A stretch of DNA of 20,857 bases from CAZJZH01 sp964550465 (GTDB taxonomy: Bacteria; Patescibacteriota; Patescibacteriia; JACRDY01): NCBI GenBank assembly GCA_964550465.1, contig CAZJZH010000012.1, forward strand, positions 1 to 20,857, written 5' to 3'. Shown here piece by piece: positions 12,818 through 19,515 of the stretch (its first letter is position 1; each line of letters opens with the position of its first letter). A program made the position numbers and the translations under genes. The notes below the pieces were generated by a model that worked only from the letters and a program-made list of their open reading frames with translations, did no database searches and was not told the origin of the DNA.

Positions 12818-15097
12818 CTAGCGCTCTTTCGCGATAACCGTAGTCTGGCCACCAGCCTCCACCACAATCGTATCACCACGGCGATACTGTTTAGTAATTT
12901 TCAGATTAGCCAAGGCGTCTTGCAATCGCTCCTGGATAACTCGCCGTAACGGTCGAGCGCCGTATTCTGGATCATAGCCCAACTGAGCCATCTCCTGTTG
13001 GGCCTCAGCTGTCACTTGCAAGACCACCCCGTCAGTTTCCTCTAACTGTGTGGCAACCTGACGGATCATCAGCCCGGCAATCTGCGCCACTTCGTCCGGC
13101 GTCAACGGCTTGAAGATATTGATGGCATCAAACCGGTTGAGGAATTCTGGTCGGAAGCGCTGCGGTAACTCATCATTAAGCAGCTGGCGACGAATAGCCT
13201 CTACGTCAGCGCCGGCCCGCACCTGTTGTTGAATCACCCGAGTGGCGGCGTTAGAGGTCATCACAATAATACTGTTCGAAAAATCAACCGTCCGGCCACC
13301 ACTGTCTGTTAAACGACCATCATCCATCACCTGCAAGAAGAGGTTAAGGATTTCTGGATGCGCCTTTTCAATTTCATCAAACAGCAGCAGTGAAAATGGC
13401 CGTCGGCGGACAGCTTCGGTCAGCACGCCGCCGCGCTTGTCCCCTGGTGCGCCAATCAGTCGAGCGATACTGTCTTGGGTTTGGAATTCTGACATGTCGG
13501 TGCGAATCATCATATCAGCGTTACCAAAGTAGACCGCGGCAATCGTTTTGGCTAACTCGGTTTTTCCCACCCCGGTTGGACCTAGGAAGAGGAAACTGGC
13601 AATCGGCCGGTTCTGGTTGCGCATACCGGCTCGGCCCCGCCGCAGGGCTGACGCCACATCAGCCACCGCCTCATCCTGACCAATCACCCGCGCGTGCATC
13701 TCCGCCTCCAGATTAACCAACTTCTCTGTTTCTTCTTCGGTAATGTTGGTCAGCGGAATATTGGTTTTATCAGACACCACCGCTGCCACATCCTCACGGC
13801 CCACCACCTGTTGGCTACCGCGCAGATTACGTACGTGAGCGCCAGTTTCTTCTAAAATACTAATAGCCTGGGCCGGCAGATACCCATCGTGCAAATACTC
13901 CAGCGAAAACTCTACCGCCGCTGCCACTGCCGCGTAGGAGAAGTAGACCTGGTTTTTGTTTTCGATCACCCCGACATGCGTCTCCGCCATCTGAATAGCG
14001 GCGTTCATTTCCGGCTCTGGTAAATCAAGTCGCCGTAAGACGGTAGTGATATTACTATCTGACTCCAGCGTCCGGTAATACTCCGGCGTGGTAGTGCCAA
14101 TCACCAGCGCCTGCTGACGAGTGATGTAGGTACTGACCGCTTCAGACAAATCAAGACTGTCCTCTCCCCCGCTAGAAATACCGACCAGGGCGTGCAGATT
14201 TTCAAAAACTAAGACAATATTGCCCGAAATAGCCACCTCATCAAAAATAGCCAACAGCCGAGCATTAGCTTCGGCCGCAGAAGCACCAGCAATCAGTTTG
14301 GGGATGCTGACTGCTACCAATCGCTTATCTTGCAACGGCCGTGGTACATCGTCTGCCATCATCCGCTGAGCTAATTCTTCCAGCAGGGCCGTCTTACCCA
14401 CGCCTGGCTGACCAACAATAATCACGCCGGTGTTACTGCCTTCAATCACCCGAAACAGCTCTTGTAACTCCTTGTGGCGCCCCACGTGCGGCAAAAAATA
14501 GCCGTAGACCGCCTGGCGGGTCATATCAACTGAGAAACGATCCAGCACACGGGTCTCAATGGCGGTATAGGCTTTATTAACATCACTGTTGGGTCGCAAG
14601 CGCCCCAGTAGCCGTCGACTCTGCCAGGCTTGACGCAACCGTTCGTTAACCTGTAACCACACCACCACGTTCTGTACCACCTGCGGCGGCATTTCTAAAT
14701 CGGTCAGTAAATCACTGACGCGGTTTTCCTGCTCAACCAGAGCTGCTAGCAGTTCTGGCACTAACACCGTTGCTTGTTGCGCGGCATAGGCCTGTTCATA
14801 GGCGCCAAACAACACCTGACTGACAGCAGTCGACAGCCTCGGTTCGTTGCCCTCCGGTGGCACCTTAGTCAGTTGTCGTTTAATCGCTTGCGTCAGTTGC
14901 TCCCAAGCCCCACCCAGACGGGTAAAGACTGTGGCGGCAGTCGGGGTGGCTACTAAGGCCGCTAAGAGATGGATGGGTTCAACAGTGGCATGACGCCAAT
15001 TTTTGGCAATCCGCCAGGCTTGCTCAACTGTTTGAAAAGCTTCTGTATCAAAGGCGGTGCTGATGTCTCGCCTGGTGCCACCGGCCCGGGCAATCAT
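12818..15097 (-). CDS. Clp-like double AAA+ ATPase with degenerate pore loops
   Basis: 759 residues from the ATG at 15097, which overlaps the previous stop (ATGA) and has GGTGGAG 7 nt upstream; a longer reading to 15220 would sit inside the previous gene. Two Clp N-domain-like repeats (about 20-60 and 92-135) precede AAA1, with Walker A GQPGVGKT at 229-236. AAA1 Walker B reads VLVFENLH (295-302) where ClpA/B/C have FIDE-L-H, so Asp-Glu becomes Glu-Asn. AAA2 has GPTGVGKT (506-513), intact LLLFDEIEKAH (570-580) and FRPEFLNRFD. The AAA1 pore loop lacks its aromatic (AGASAAEANAR). In AAA2 the GYVG stretch is missing (IGAPGDKRGGVLTEAVRR, 548-565). There is no middle coiled coil and no IGL/LGF-type ClpP-docking tripeptide. 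A non-proteolytic remodelling role is inferred. Confidence 0.85.
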   Translation of the reverse strand: MIARAGGTRRDISTAFDTEAFQTVEQAWRIAKNWRHATVEPIHLLAALVATPTAATVFTRLGGAWEQLTQAIKRQLTKVPPEGNEPRLSTAVSQVLFGAYEQAYAAQQATVLVPELLAALVEQENRVSDLLTDLEMPPQVVQNVVVWLQVNERLRQAWQSRRLLGRLRPNSDVNKAYTAIETRVLDRFSVDMTRQAVYGYFLPHVGRHKELQELFRVIEGSNTGVIIVGQPGVGKTALLEELAQRMMADDVPRPLQDKRLVAVSIPKLIAGASAAEANARLLAIFDEVAISGNIVLVFENLHALVGISSGGEDSLDLSEAVSTYITRQQALVIGTTTPEYYRTLESDSNITTVLRRLDLPEPEMNAAIQMAETHVGVIENKNQVYFSYAAVAAAVEFSLEYLHDGYLPAQAISILEETGAHVRNLRGSQQVVGREDVAAVVSDKTNIPLTNITEEETEKLVNLEAEMHARVIGQDEAVADVASALRRGRAGMRNQNRPIASFLFLGPTGVGKTELAKTIAAVYFGNADMMIRTDMSEFQTQDSIARLIGAPGDKRGGVLTEAVRRRPFSLLLFDEIEKAHPEILNLFLQVMDDGRLTDSGGRTVDFSNSIIVMTSNAATRVIQQQVRAGADVEAIRRQLLNDELPQRFRPEFLNRFDAINIFKPLTPDEVAQIAGLMIRQVATQLEETDGVVLQVTAEAQQEMAQLGYDPEYGARPLRRVIQERLQDALANLKITKQYRRGDTIVVEAGGQTTVIAKER

Positions 15098-15591
15098 CTG
15101 CCACTCCACCGCCGTGGCGCTGTATCTGCGCGAAAGCCGCGCGTCAGCACTGCTTGCTGCTGCTGACGGTGACGAATGATGATATAGACTAACAGTGTCG
15201 CTAAGATAACGGCTAGCCAAAAAATAATCATGCGCCAGTCACCGGTCAGTCCCACCCAGCCATTCCACTGAAATTTCCAGGGCACAATCTGTAGTCTAAA
15301 CAAGGTGCCACGCAACACCGCCCCACTGAGCGCCCACAGCCCTAAGCCGATGCCTAGGCCAACAATGATGCCGAGCACCCAGACGCCGATACGATAGAGT
15401 AGTTTAGCTACTGTCCGAAAGGCAATATACTGCCAATTAATCACTTGGCCCCAGTAGAGTAGTGTACCGCCACCATCTTCATCGGCACGCCAATAGGCAA
15501 TACCATGACCGGTAGCGTCATGTGGCAGATCACCGGGCTGGATACCAGTCACTGGCTGGAAGTATGATGGTGGCTGTGGCTGCTCAGTCAT
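15094..15591 (-). CDS. Small membrane protein encoded with the Clp-like ATPase
   Basis: 165 residues from the ATG at 15591 (MTEQPQPPS). Family not recognised. A soluble N-terminus of about 50 residues (IQPGDLPHDATGHGIAYWRADEDGGGTLLYWGQVINWQYI) precedes a hydrophobic helix near 68-92 (IGVWVLGIIVGLGIGLGLWALSG) and another near 122-144 (MIIFWLAVILATLLVYIIIRHR). The tail is basic and cytoplasmic-like. Its stop overlaps the start of the Clp-like gene and it starts 4 nt after the preceding membrane protein gene, so the three are translated together. The basic tail, next to the ATPase gene, could be a docking or anchoring segment; that is inference. Confidence 0.7.
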   Translation of the reverse strand: MTEQPQPPSYFQPVTGIQPGDLPHDATGHGIAYWRADEDGGGTLLYWGQVINWQYIAFRTVAKLLYRIGVWVLGIIVGLGIGLGLWALSGAVLRGTLFRLQIVPWKFQWNGWVGLTGDWRMIIFWLAVILATLLVYIIIRHRQQQQAVLTRGFRADTAPRRWSGR

Positions 15592-15595
15592 ACAA

Positions 15596-15970
15596 TTAGG
15601 CAAACAGATGAACAGCCAACTGCCACAGGGCAATCAGCGGAATAGCTACCCAGGCCAGCACAGACAGCAACTGAATCAGACCAAATATCAATAATTGAAT
15701 ACTCTTGCCGATGATAATAACAGTCCGCATGAAAAAACTGATAATCTTACCAGCCACATCACGCTGGGCAAACATTGGTCTAGTCCAGTTAACGATCCAC
15801 ACTGTCAAGCCAACGCTATTCGTTTCAAAATCATGCAGGCTGTGCCAGCAATTGCGGACATGGTCACGCAGACCGACGCTGTACCACCACACCGGCCAAT
15901 ACAAAAACCCGCCCAGCAATTCCTTGGCTAAAAATTGCAGCACTGTCGCTGAAATATTTTGACTTTTCAT
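15596..15970 (-). CDS. Small membrane protein, first gene of the Clp-like operon
   Basis: 124 residues from the ATG at 15970 (MKSQNISATVLQFLAKELLGG). Family not recognised by name. It has a hydrophobic, Trp-rich stretch at about 17-35 (ELLGGFLYWPVWWYSVGL), a polar middle and a long hydrophobic C-terminal region (about 78-123) that could form one long or two helices (FFMRTVIIIGKSIQLLIFGLIQLLSVLAWVAIPLIALWQLAVHLF). A longer reading upstream exists but crosses a terminator and a promoter and is rejected. The gene has an extended -10 box 9 nt before the ATG and no ribosome binding site, so the mRNA is probably leaderless. It heads the operon. Confidence 0.7.
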   Translation of the reverse strand: MKSQNISATVLQFLAKELLGGFLYWPVWWYSVGLRDHVRNCWHSLHDFETNSVGLTVWIVNWTRPMFAQRDVAGKIISFFMRTVIIIGKSIQLLIFGLIQLLSVLAWVAIPLIALWQLAVHLFA

Positions 15971-15979
15971 GGTGTTTGT

Positions 15980-15988
15980 ATTGTACCA
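15980..15988 (-). promoter_or_regulatory. Extended -10 promoter of the Clp-like operon
   Basis: TGG-TACAAT (15988-15980) lies 9 nt before the ATG at 15970. The upstream region is a T-run from the preceding terminator; no -35 consensus is seen. Confidence 0.6.
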
Positions 15989-16000
15989 TGGGAGAGGTTG

Positions 16001-16040
16001 AAAAAAAAGAAAAGAGGCTACAGCTAGAAGCTGTAACCTC
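16001..16040 (-). terminator. Terminator of the exported-protein gene
   Basis: A 12-bp stem with one wobble (16029-16040 with 16014-16025), 3-nt loop, then TTTTCTTTTTTTT on the minus strand. A second 7-bp GC hairpin (16056-16072) lies between the stop codon and this one. Confidence 0.9.
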
Positions 16041-16117
16041 ACGATTTTGTGGCGACCGCTGCTGCGCAGCGGAAGGACCAAAAATCCAAAAGGGACAAGG
16101 AGCTGAGGCCCCAAGAC

Positions 16118-16828
16118 CTACAACTTCCGGGCCGAGGCGATGCCGAGGTTGCCACGGCGAGTGCCGTCGAGGTAGCAGCTGACGCTCAAGCCGTCCGAGT
16201 CGAAGGGGCCAACAAGGACGTGGCGGCCGTCGGAGTGCACGGAAGACGTGCGAACGTAGAATTCGGGGAGCAGGTAAACGCCACGTACCTTGTAATAGGT
16301 GGTGACACCCCAGCTCACTTCGCCCGCGTTCGGAACGTACTCTTCGGACGAGAGAACTACCGTTTGCTGGTCCCAGGTTTTGCCGAATGAATTCGGCACC
16401 GCATCCTTGCGGAGCGCGAGCCACTTCACCGCGACCTTGTCGTTACGCGAGAACTTCTCGCTGTCGTTCGCGTACCAGCCGCCTTCCTTGCTGAAGAAGT
16501 GATCCGGCTGCATGGATCGGACATCCAGCAACGACTTGGGATCGGTCGGACCGGGGATGAGCGTGTAGCTGTGCTCCCAAAGCCACTGCAAAACCTCGAC
16601 GCTGGGCAGGGTTTCAGCGAACTGACGGAGTTGCGCATCGGTGTAGGCGAAGCCCCAGGTCTCGGCGGCTTCCTTCGGAGAAATGAAGTCGTTGCCAAGA
16701 ATGGCGCGCGCCTGTTTGTACGCCACCGGTGACGCATGAGCCGTGTTGTGATGAACGGTACTTCCCATGATGAGCAGCAGACTCATCATCAGAACGACCA
16801 AAAAATGGCTTCCTGTTCGCACTCGCAT
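16118..16828 (-). CDS. Exported protein of unknown function, atypical composition
   Basis: 236 residues. A signal peptide is clear: RVRTGSHFLVVLMMSLLLIMGSTV with likely cleavage after AHA (about residue 32). The mature part has no recognised enzyme motif. It carries an acidic helical start (PVAYKQARAILGNDFISPKEAAETWGFAYTDAQLRQFAETLPSVEVLQWL), a central WYANDSEKFSRNDKVAVKWLALRKDAVPNS, and a C-terminal beta-rich part ending FDSDGLSVSCYLDGTRRGNLGIASARKL. I have seen similar tails in unnamed Patescibacteria proteins, but that is recollection. Codon use is richer in GCG, CGG and TCG than the neighbours, and the gene has a strong ribosome binding site (AAGGAG, 7-9 nt before ATG), both suggesting a different history. 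It has its own promoter, a long structured leader and a strong terminator. Confidence 0.75.
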   Translation of the reverse strand: MRVRTGSHFLVVLMMSLLLIMGSTVHHNTAHASPVAYKQARAILGNDFISPKEAAETWGFAYTDAQLRQFAETLPSVEVLQWLWEHSYTLIPGPTDPKSLLDVRSMQPDHFFSKEGGWYANDSEKFSRNDKVAVKWLALRKDAVPNSFGKTWDQQTVVLSSEEYVPNAGEVSWGVTTYYKVRGVYLLPEFYVRTSSVHSDGRHVLVGPFDSDGLSVSCYLDGTRRGNLGIASARKL

Positions 16829-16864
16829 TTTTCTTCTCCTTTTTAGCTTAGGTCTACCTCAGAA

Positions 16865-16964
16865 TTGAGGCGAGCCCGCCTTCGCTAACTGTGCTCCGCC
16901 ATAGCAGCTACGCAACAGCGAGAGCTACGGCGGGTAAACTTTAGCGATCAGGGGCTCACCTCAA
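16865..16964 (-). promoter_or_regulatory. Structured 5' leader of the exported-protein gene
   Basis: Positions 16865-16877 pair with 16951-16964 (TTGAGGCGAGCCC against GGGGCTCACCTCAA, one wobble). Inside, 16875-16886 pair with 16923-16934. Alternative pairings also exist: TCGCTAA 16882-16888 with TTAGCGA 16941-16947, and the CCGCCATAGC/GCTACGGCGG arms. Competing stems in a leader of about 160 nt could be regulatory or could be a repeat element. Confidence 0.5.
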
Positions 16965-16998
16965 AATTAGTCTTTGAAATGTAAAGAACTAATAGATA

Positions 16999-17027
16999 AA
17001 TGTAGCACAAAACGTTAAACTTGTAAA
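16999..17027 (-). promoter_or_regulatory. Promoter of the exported-protein gene
   Basis: -35 TTTACA (17027-17022), 17-nt spacer, -10 TACATT (17004-16999), in an AT-rich stretch. Start near 16992, about 160 nt before the ATG. Confidence 0.6.
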
Positions 17028-17093
17028 GACTTTTGCTATATTACAATTAATTTTAGGGATTTTTAGGGTTTTTATCTACAATAATGTCTACAA

Positions 17094-17145
17094 GTAGCTT
17101 TACCCAGGATCCCGAGATATTTCACCAACATCTTCTTAAAGCTAC
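17094..17145. repeat. Inverted repeat in gene-free region
   Basis: A 9-bp perfect inverted repeat GTAGCTTTA/TAAAGCTAC (17094-17102 with 17137-17145) around 34 nt. It lies between a tract with repeated TTTTAGGG-like units (17051-17072) and the large nested element. No gene is seen from 16829 to 17417. Confidence 0.5.
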
Positions 17146-17178
17146 AAAAGGTGGCGCTCTTTCAAAATGTCTGGGGGT

Positions 17179-17369
17179 CCGGGGGAGCATATCGCCGTAA
17201 GCCCACCGCTGGGCGGGCTCGCTTCGCTCATCGAAGCGAGCAGGCGCCCCGTGCCCCAAAATGGGCGCGCCGGGCGGTGGGCTGGGTCAGAAGCATCTAT
17301 TGGTGATAGATGCATCGGCGACCATGCTCCCCCGGCGCTTTTGCGCCACTTTTGGCGCCAAAAGTGGCG
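17179..17369. other. Large nested inverted-repeat element, candidate structured RNA or mobile-element remnant
   Basis: A GC-rich element with nested perfect stems. P1 pairs 17179-17190 with 17324-17335 (12 bp), continued by 17192-17197 with 17316-17321. Inside, P2 pairs 17200-17209 with 17274-17283 (10 bp) and encloses a 10-bp hairpin (17217-17226/17232-17241) and a GCGCCC/GGGCGC pairing (near 17244-17268). A separate 8-bp hairpin lies at 17293-17300/17306-17313. A perfect 26-nt palindrome (17344-17369) follows. This is a multibranched fold on either strand. Short open frames across it show no protein features. Strand and function are unknown. Confidence 0.6.
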
Positions 17370-17372
17370 AAA

Positions 17373-17393
17373 GAAAAACTTTTGCCCAAAAGT
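17373..17393 (-). terminator. Probable terminator of tgt
   Basis: Stem ACTTTT/AAAAGT with loop GGGC (17378-17393), followed on the minus strand by TTTTTC. It lies 25 nt after the tgt stop. The stem is short, so strength is uncertain. Confidence 0.55.
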
Positions 17394-17417
17394 AACATAA
17401 GAAACCTTTGAGTAAAA

Positions 17418-18530
17418 CTACACCTTCCCAGCCCAAATATCTTTCCGCAACTGGGCCATTAGCTCTAAATAAAACTCTAGATTATGGAGAGCCGCTAGCC
17501 GCAGACCGAGCAACTCATTGGTCTTAAAGAGGAAATGTAAATAGCCCCAGCTATACTGCCGCAGCTCCGTGAAGCGCGACTGCGGATTGATCGGTTTTTT
17601 ATTGTGTTTGTGGGGTAAGCGGTCCACTTTGAACGTATCATAAAAATCAACTCGATTGAGGTTGCGGTGCTGCCAGACAAACAATCGACCATGTCGCCCT
17701 TCGCGGGTAGGAATAACACAATCAAACATATCGATGCCCATCTTGACCGCGGTGACGATTTCTTCTGGTCGACCAAGCCCCATCAAGTAGCGCGGTTTGT
17801 CAGCCGGCAACTGCGGTGCTACCCAATTGAGAATCTCCGGCAAATGCTCGCGCGGCTCGCCCACCGCTACTCCGCCAATGGCATAGCCGTCAAAGCCGAG
17901 CTCCACCAGCTCCGCCGCACTGCGTTGACGTAGGTCTTGATGGACGCCACCTTGGACGATCCCAAATAATCCTCGTCCTCGTCGGTGGGCGGCTGATAAT
18001 TTTTTGTATGCTGTCTGACTGCGGGCCGCCCAGTCAGTGGTGATGGTCACCGCCCGACTAACCGCCTGCTTACTAGCCGGATAGGGCGGGCACTCATCCA
18101 GCACCATAGAAATATCTACCCCCAGCTGTGCCTGGATCTGCACCACCTTCTCTGGTGTCAGGACATGTTTATCACCACTTTCTGGCACCCGAAAAGTGAC
18201 CCCCCGTTGGGTGATCTGACGATGCTTAGCTAGTGAAAACACCTGAAAGCCACCGCTGTCCGTCAAAATTGGCTTATCCCATTGCATGAACTGGTGCAGT
18301 CCACCGAACTGCTTAATGTGCTGCGGCCCCGGGTTAACCAGTAAGTGATAGGTGTTAGATAAAATAATTTGAGCTTGTAGCTTTTCGACATCAGCCGTAG
18401 AAATATTACGGACTGCCGCGCGCGTGGCAATAGGCATAAAGAATGGCGTCTGGACCACACCATGCCGTAACTGCAACAGACCGCGGCGAGCGGCTGACTG
18501 TTTCGAATGTCTAGAGATAGAGAATTGCAT
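17418..18530 (-). CDS. tgt: tRNA-guanine transglycosylase lacking the zinc cysteines
   Basis: 370 residues from the ATG at 18530; an upstream ATG at 18548 adds six residues not typical of the family. Tgt swaps guanine 34 of GUN-anticodon tRNAs (Tyr, His, Asn, Asp) for preQ1 or queuine. Conserved here: ILTDSGGFQVFSL (Asp91), LDECPPYP (Asp145), GLFGIVQGG, YAIGGVAVGE, YLMGLGRPEEIV and the nucleophile Asp270 in MFDCVIPTREGRHG. The C-terminal structural zinc site is lost: where CxCxxC is expected, the chain reads Ser318-Arg-Phe320-Thr-Glu-Leu323. The surrounding YLHFLFKTNELLGLRLAALHN and His349 remain. No other queuosine gene is nearby. A tRNA-Tyr(GTA), a normal substrate, is encoded at 7014-7098. 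Confidence 0.93.
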   Translation of the reverse strand: MQFSISRHSKQSAARRGLLQLRHGVVQTPFFMPIATRAAVRNISTADVEKLQAQIILSNTYHLLVNPGPQHIKQFGGLHQFMQWDKPILTDSGGFQVFSLAKHRQITQRGVTFRVPESGDKHVLTPEKVVQIQAQLGVDISMVLDECPPYPASKQAVSRAVTITTDWAARSQTAYKKLSAAHRRGRGLFGIVQGGVHQDLRQRSAAELVELGFDGYAIGGVAVGEPREHLPEILNWVAPQLPADKPRYLMGLGRPEEIVTAVKMGIDMFDCVIPTREGRHGRLFVWQHRNLNRVDFYDTFKVDRLPHKHNKKPINPQSRFTELRQYSWGYLHFLFKTNELLGLRLAALHNLEFYLELMAQLRKDIWAGKV

Positions 18531-18614
18531 ATGTCGGTAGTTAACCATGAACGGTGATAGAAGACAAGGGAAGGTAGCAAGATAAAGAGTAATAAGCTAA
18601 CGGGTCATTAAATC

Positions 18615-18699
18615 AGAAAGGAAGAAATGGGAAAGGAGAAAGGGATAGATATATGTACCATACCGGTTTCGCACACCCCTTTCCTCTTTCTTCCTTTCT
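18615..18699. repeat. Purine/pyrimidine inverted repeat in intergenic region
   Basis: A 13-bp perfect inverted match (18615-18627 with 18687-18699) extended by GGAAAGG/CCTTTCC (18630-18636 with 18678-18684). The left arm is almost all purine, the right arm all pyrimidine. It lies in the 270-nt gap upstream of tgt. Nothing else is seen there apart from the terminator at 18746-18776. Confidence 0.6.
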
Positions 18700-18745
18700 C
18701 TTTTCTGTGCCTCTTCTTATTCCTCATTCCCTAATTACCCTCTAT

Positions 18746-18776
18746 AGAAAAACCCACCCGCACGAAGCGAATGGGT
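18746..18776 (-). terminator. Terminator of the three-segment membrane protein gene
   Basis: A 10-bp stem with two wobbles (18767-18776 with 18752-18761), 5-nt loop and a TTTTTC tail on the minus strand. Confidence 0.8.
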
Positions 18777-18800
18777 TGATTGTTGTGTAATAGCAGGAGC

Positions 18801-19388
18801 TTACTTGCCGGCCGCCTGCCGTGCCGCGGGCAGCTGGTCTTTGAAATGCTGTAGCGCCTGATCGTCTTTGGCGATAGCGCGTGGGACAACATATCGGCGA
18901 TGAAACTGACCAATGCCCAGAATTCCCCCTAATAGCACTAGTGGTGCCACAAACATTGCACCGATGTTCGCCACCCCTTGGTCATGAGCGACTACGGTGA
19001 TAGTCACAGCAACCACCAATATACTCCCAATCCATAGGTAGCTCCGATCAACCGTGCCGTACATCTTTTGCAGACGTTCGTCGCGGTATTGGCAAGCCGC
19101 CTGATAGGTTTTTTCCATATCAAGGTTGTGCAATACCACGTCCTGAAAAATCTTTTTACACGTGTTCAGAAAAACGTTACGCCAAACATCTTCCCGCCGG
19201 TTGAGGTCTTGGTAATTACATAACTGTATCGCCCGCTCAAACTCTCTCGTTTTGGTTAATGCAATCAGCTTATCAACCACGTGCTGCGATGTATACGGCA
19301 GGCGAAACATGATGAACTGACCGATGGGAATGGTCACATACACAATCGCTCCAAGCCAAAAAATCACGCTAAGAATTATCCAAACCAT
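18801..19388 (-). CDS. Three-segment membrane protein, faintly ExbB/TolQ-like
   Basis: 195 residues from the ATG at 19388, which has AAGGAG 6 nt upstream; the in-frame start at 19421 lies before this ribosome binding site. Hydrophobic segments lie at about 3-25, 117-135 and 141-161, with a polar loop of about 90 residues after the first (FERAIQLCNYQDLNRREDVWRNVFLNTCKKIFQDVV...YRDERLQKMYGTVDRSYLW). That layout matches ExbB/TolQ/MotA channel subunits, but the signature GLLGTVxGM is not recognisable (GTVDRSYLWIG is the nearest) and no ExbD/TolR partner gene is adjacent, so the link is weak. It is transcribed alone from a consensus promoter and ends at its own terminator. Confidence 0.7.
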   Translation of the reverse strand: MVWIILSVIFWLGAIVYVTIPIGQFIMFRLPYTSQHVVDKLIALTKTREFERAIQLCNYQDLNRREDVWRNVFLNTCKKIFQDVVLHNLDMEKTYQAACQYRDERLQKMYGTVDRSYLWIGSILVVAVTITVVAHDQGVANIGAMFVAPLVLLGGILGIGQFHRRYVVPRAIAKDDQALQHFKDQLPAARQAAGK

Positions 19389-19448
19389 CAGTATCTCCTT
19401 CTTGTTAGGTCTGGTAACCACTCGTCATTGTCCAAAGAACAATAGCTC

Positions 19449-19477
19449 ATGATACCAACCTAACAATTATTTGTCAA
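19449..19477 (-). promoter_or_regulatory. Consensus sigma70-type promoter
   Basis: -35 TTGACA (19477-19472), 17-nt spacer, -10 TATCAT (19454-19449). Start near 19442, giving a leader of about 54 nt with a small ATTGT/ACAAT hairpin and a Shine-Dalgarno. Confidence 0.8.
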
Positions 19478-19515
19478 GATATAGAAATAGCCAATACATT
19501 AACCACTCCCTAATT

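Noticed and set aside
15098..15220. N-terminal extension of the Clp-like protein up to 15220
   Set aside because: It would overlap the preceding gene by 127 bp. The ATG at 15097 has a ribosome binding site and an ATGA overlap, and the extension is low complexity.
15864..16424. Minus-strand 186-codon open frame
   Set aside because: It spans the end of one gene, a strong terminator, a promoter and the start of another; it is an out-of-frame reading rich in Arg and Pro.
16118..16828. Diversity-generating retroelement target
   Set aside because: The C-terminal tail invites the idea, but no reverse transcriptase, template repeat or near-identical variable repeat is present in the window.
17167..17400. 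Plus-strand 77-codon open frame across the nested inverted-repeat element
   Set aside because: It lies wholly in palindromic sequence, has no ribosome binding site and no protein-like pattern.
18801..19388. Confident ExbB/TolQ assignment
   Set aside because: Only the three-segment topology and loop length agree; the GLLGTVxGM signature and an ExbD/TolR partner are missing.
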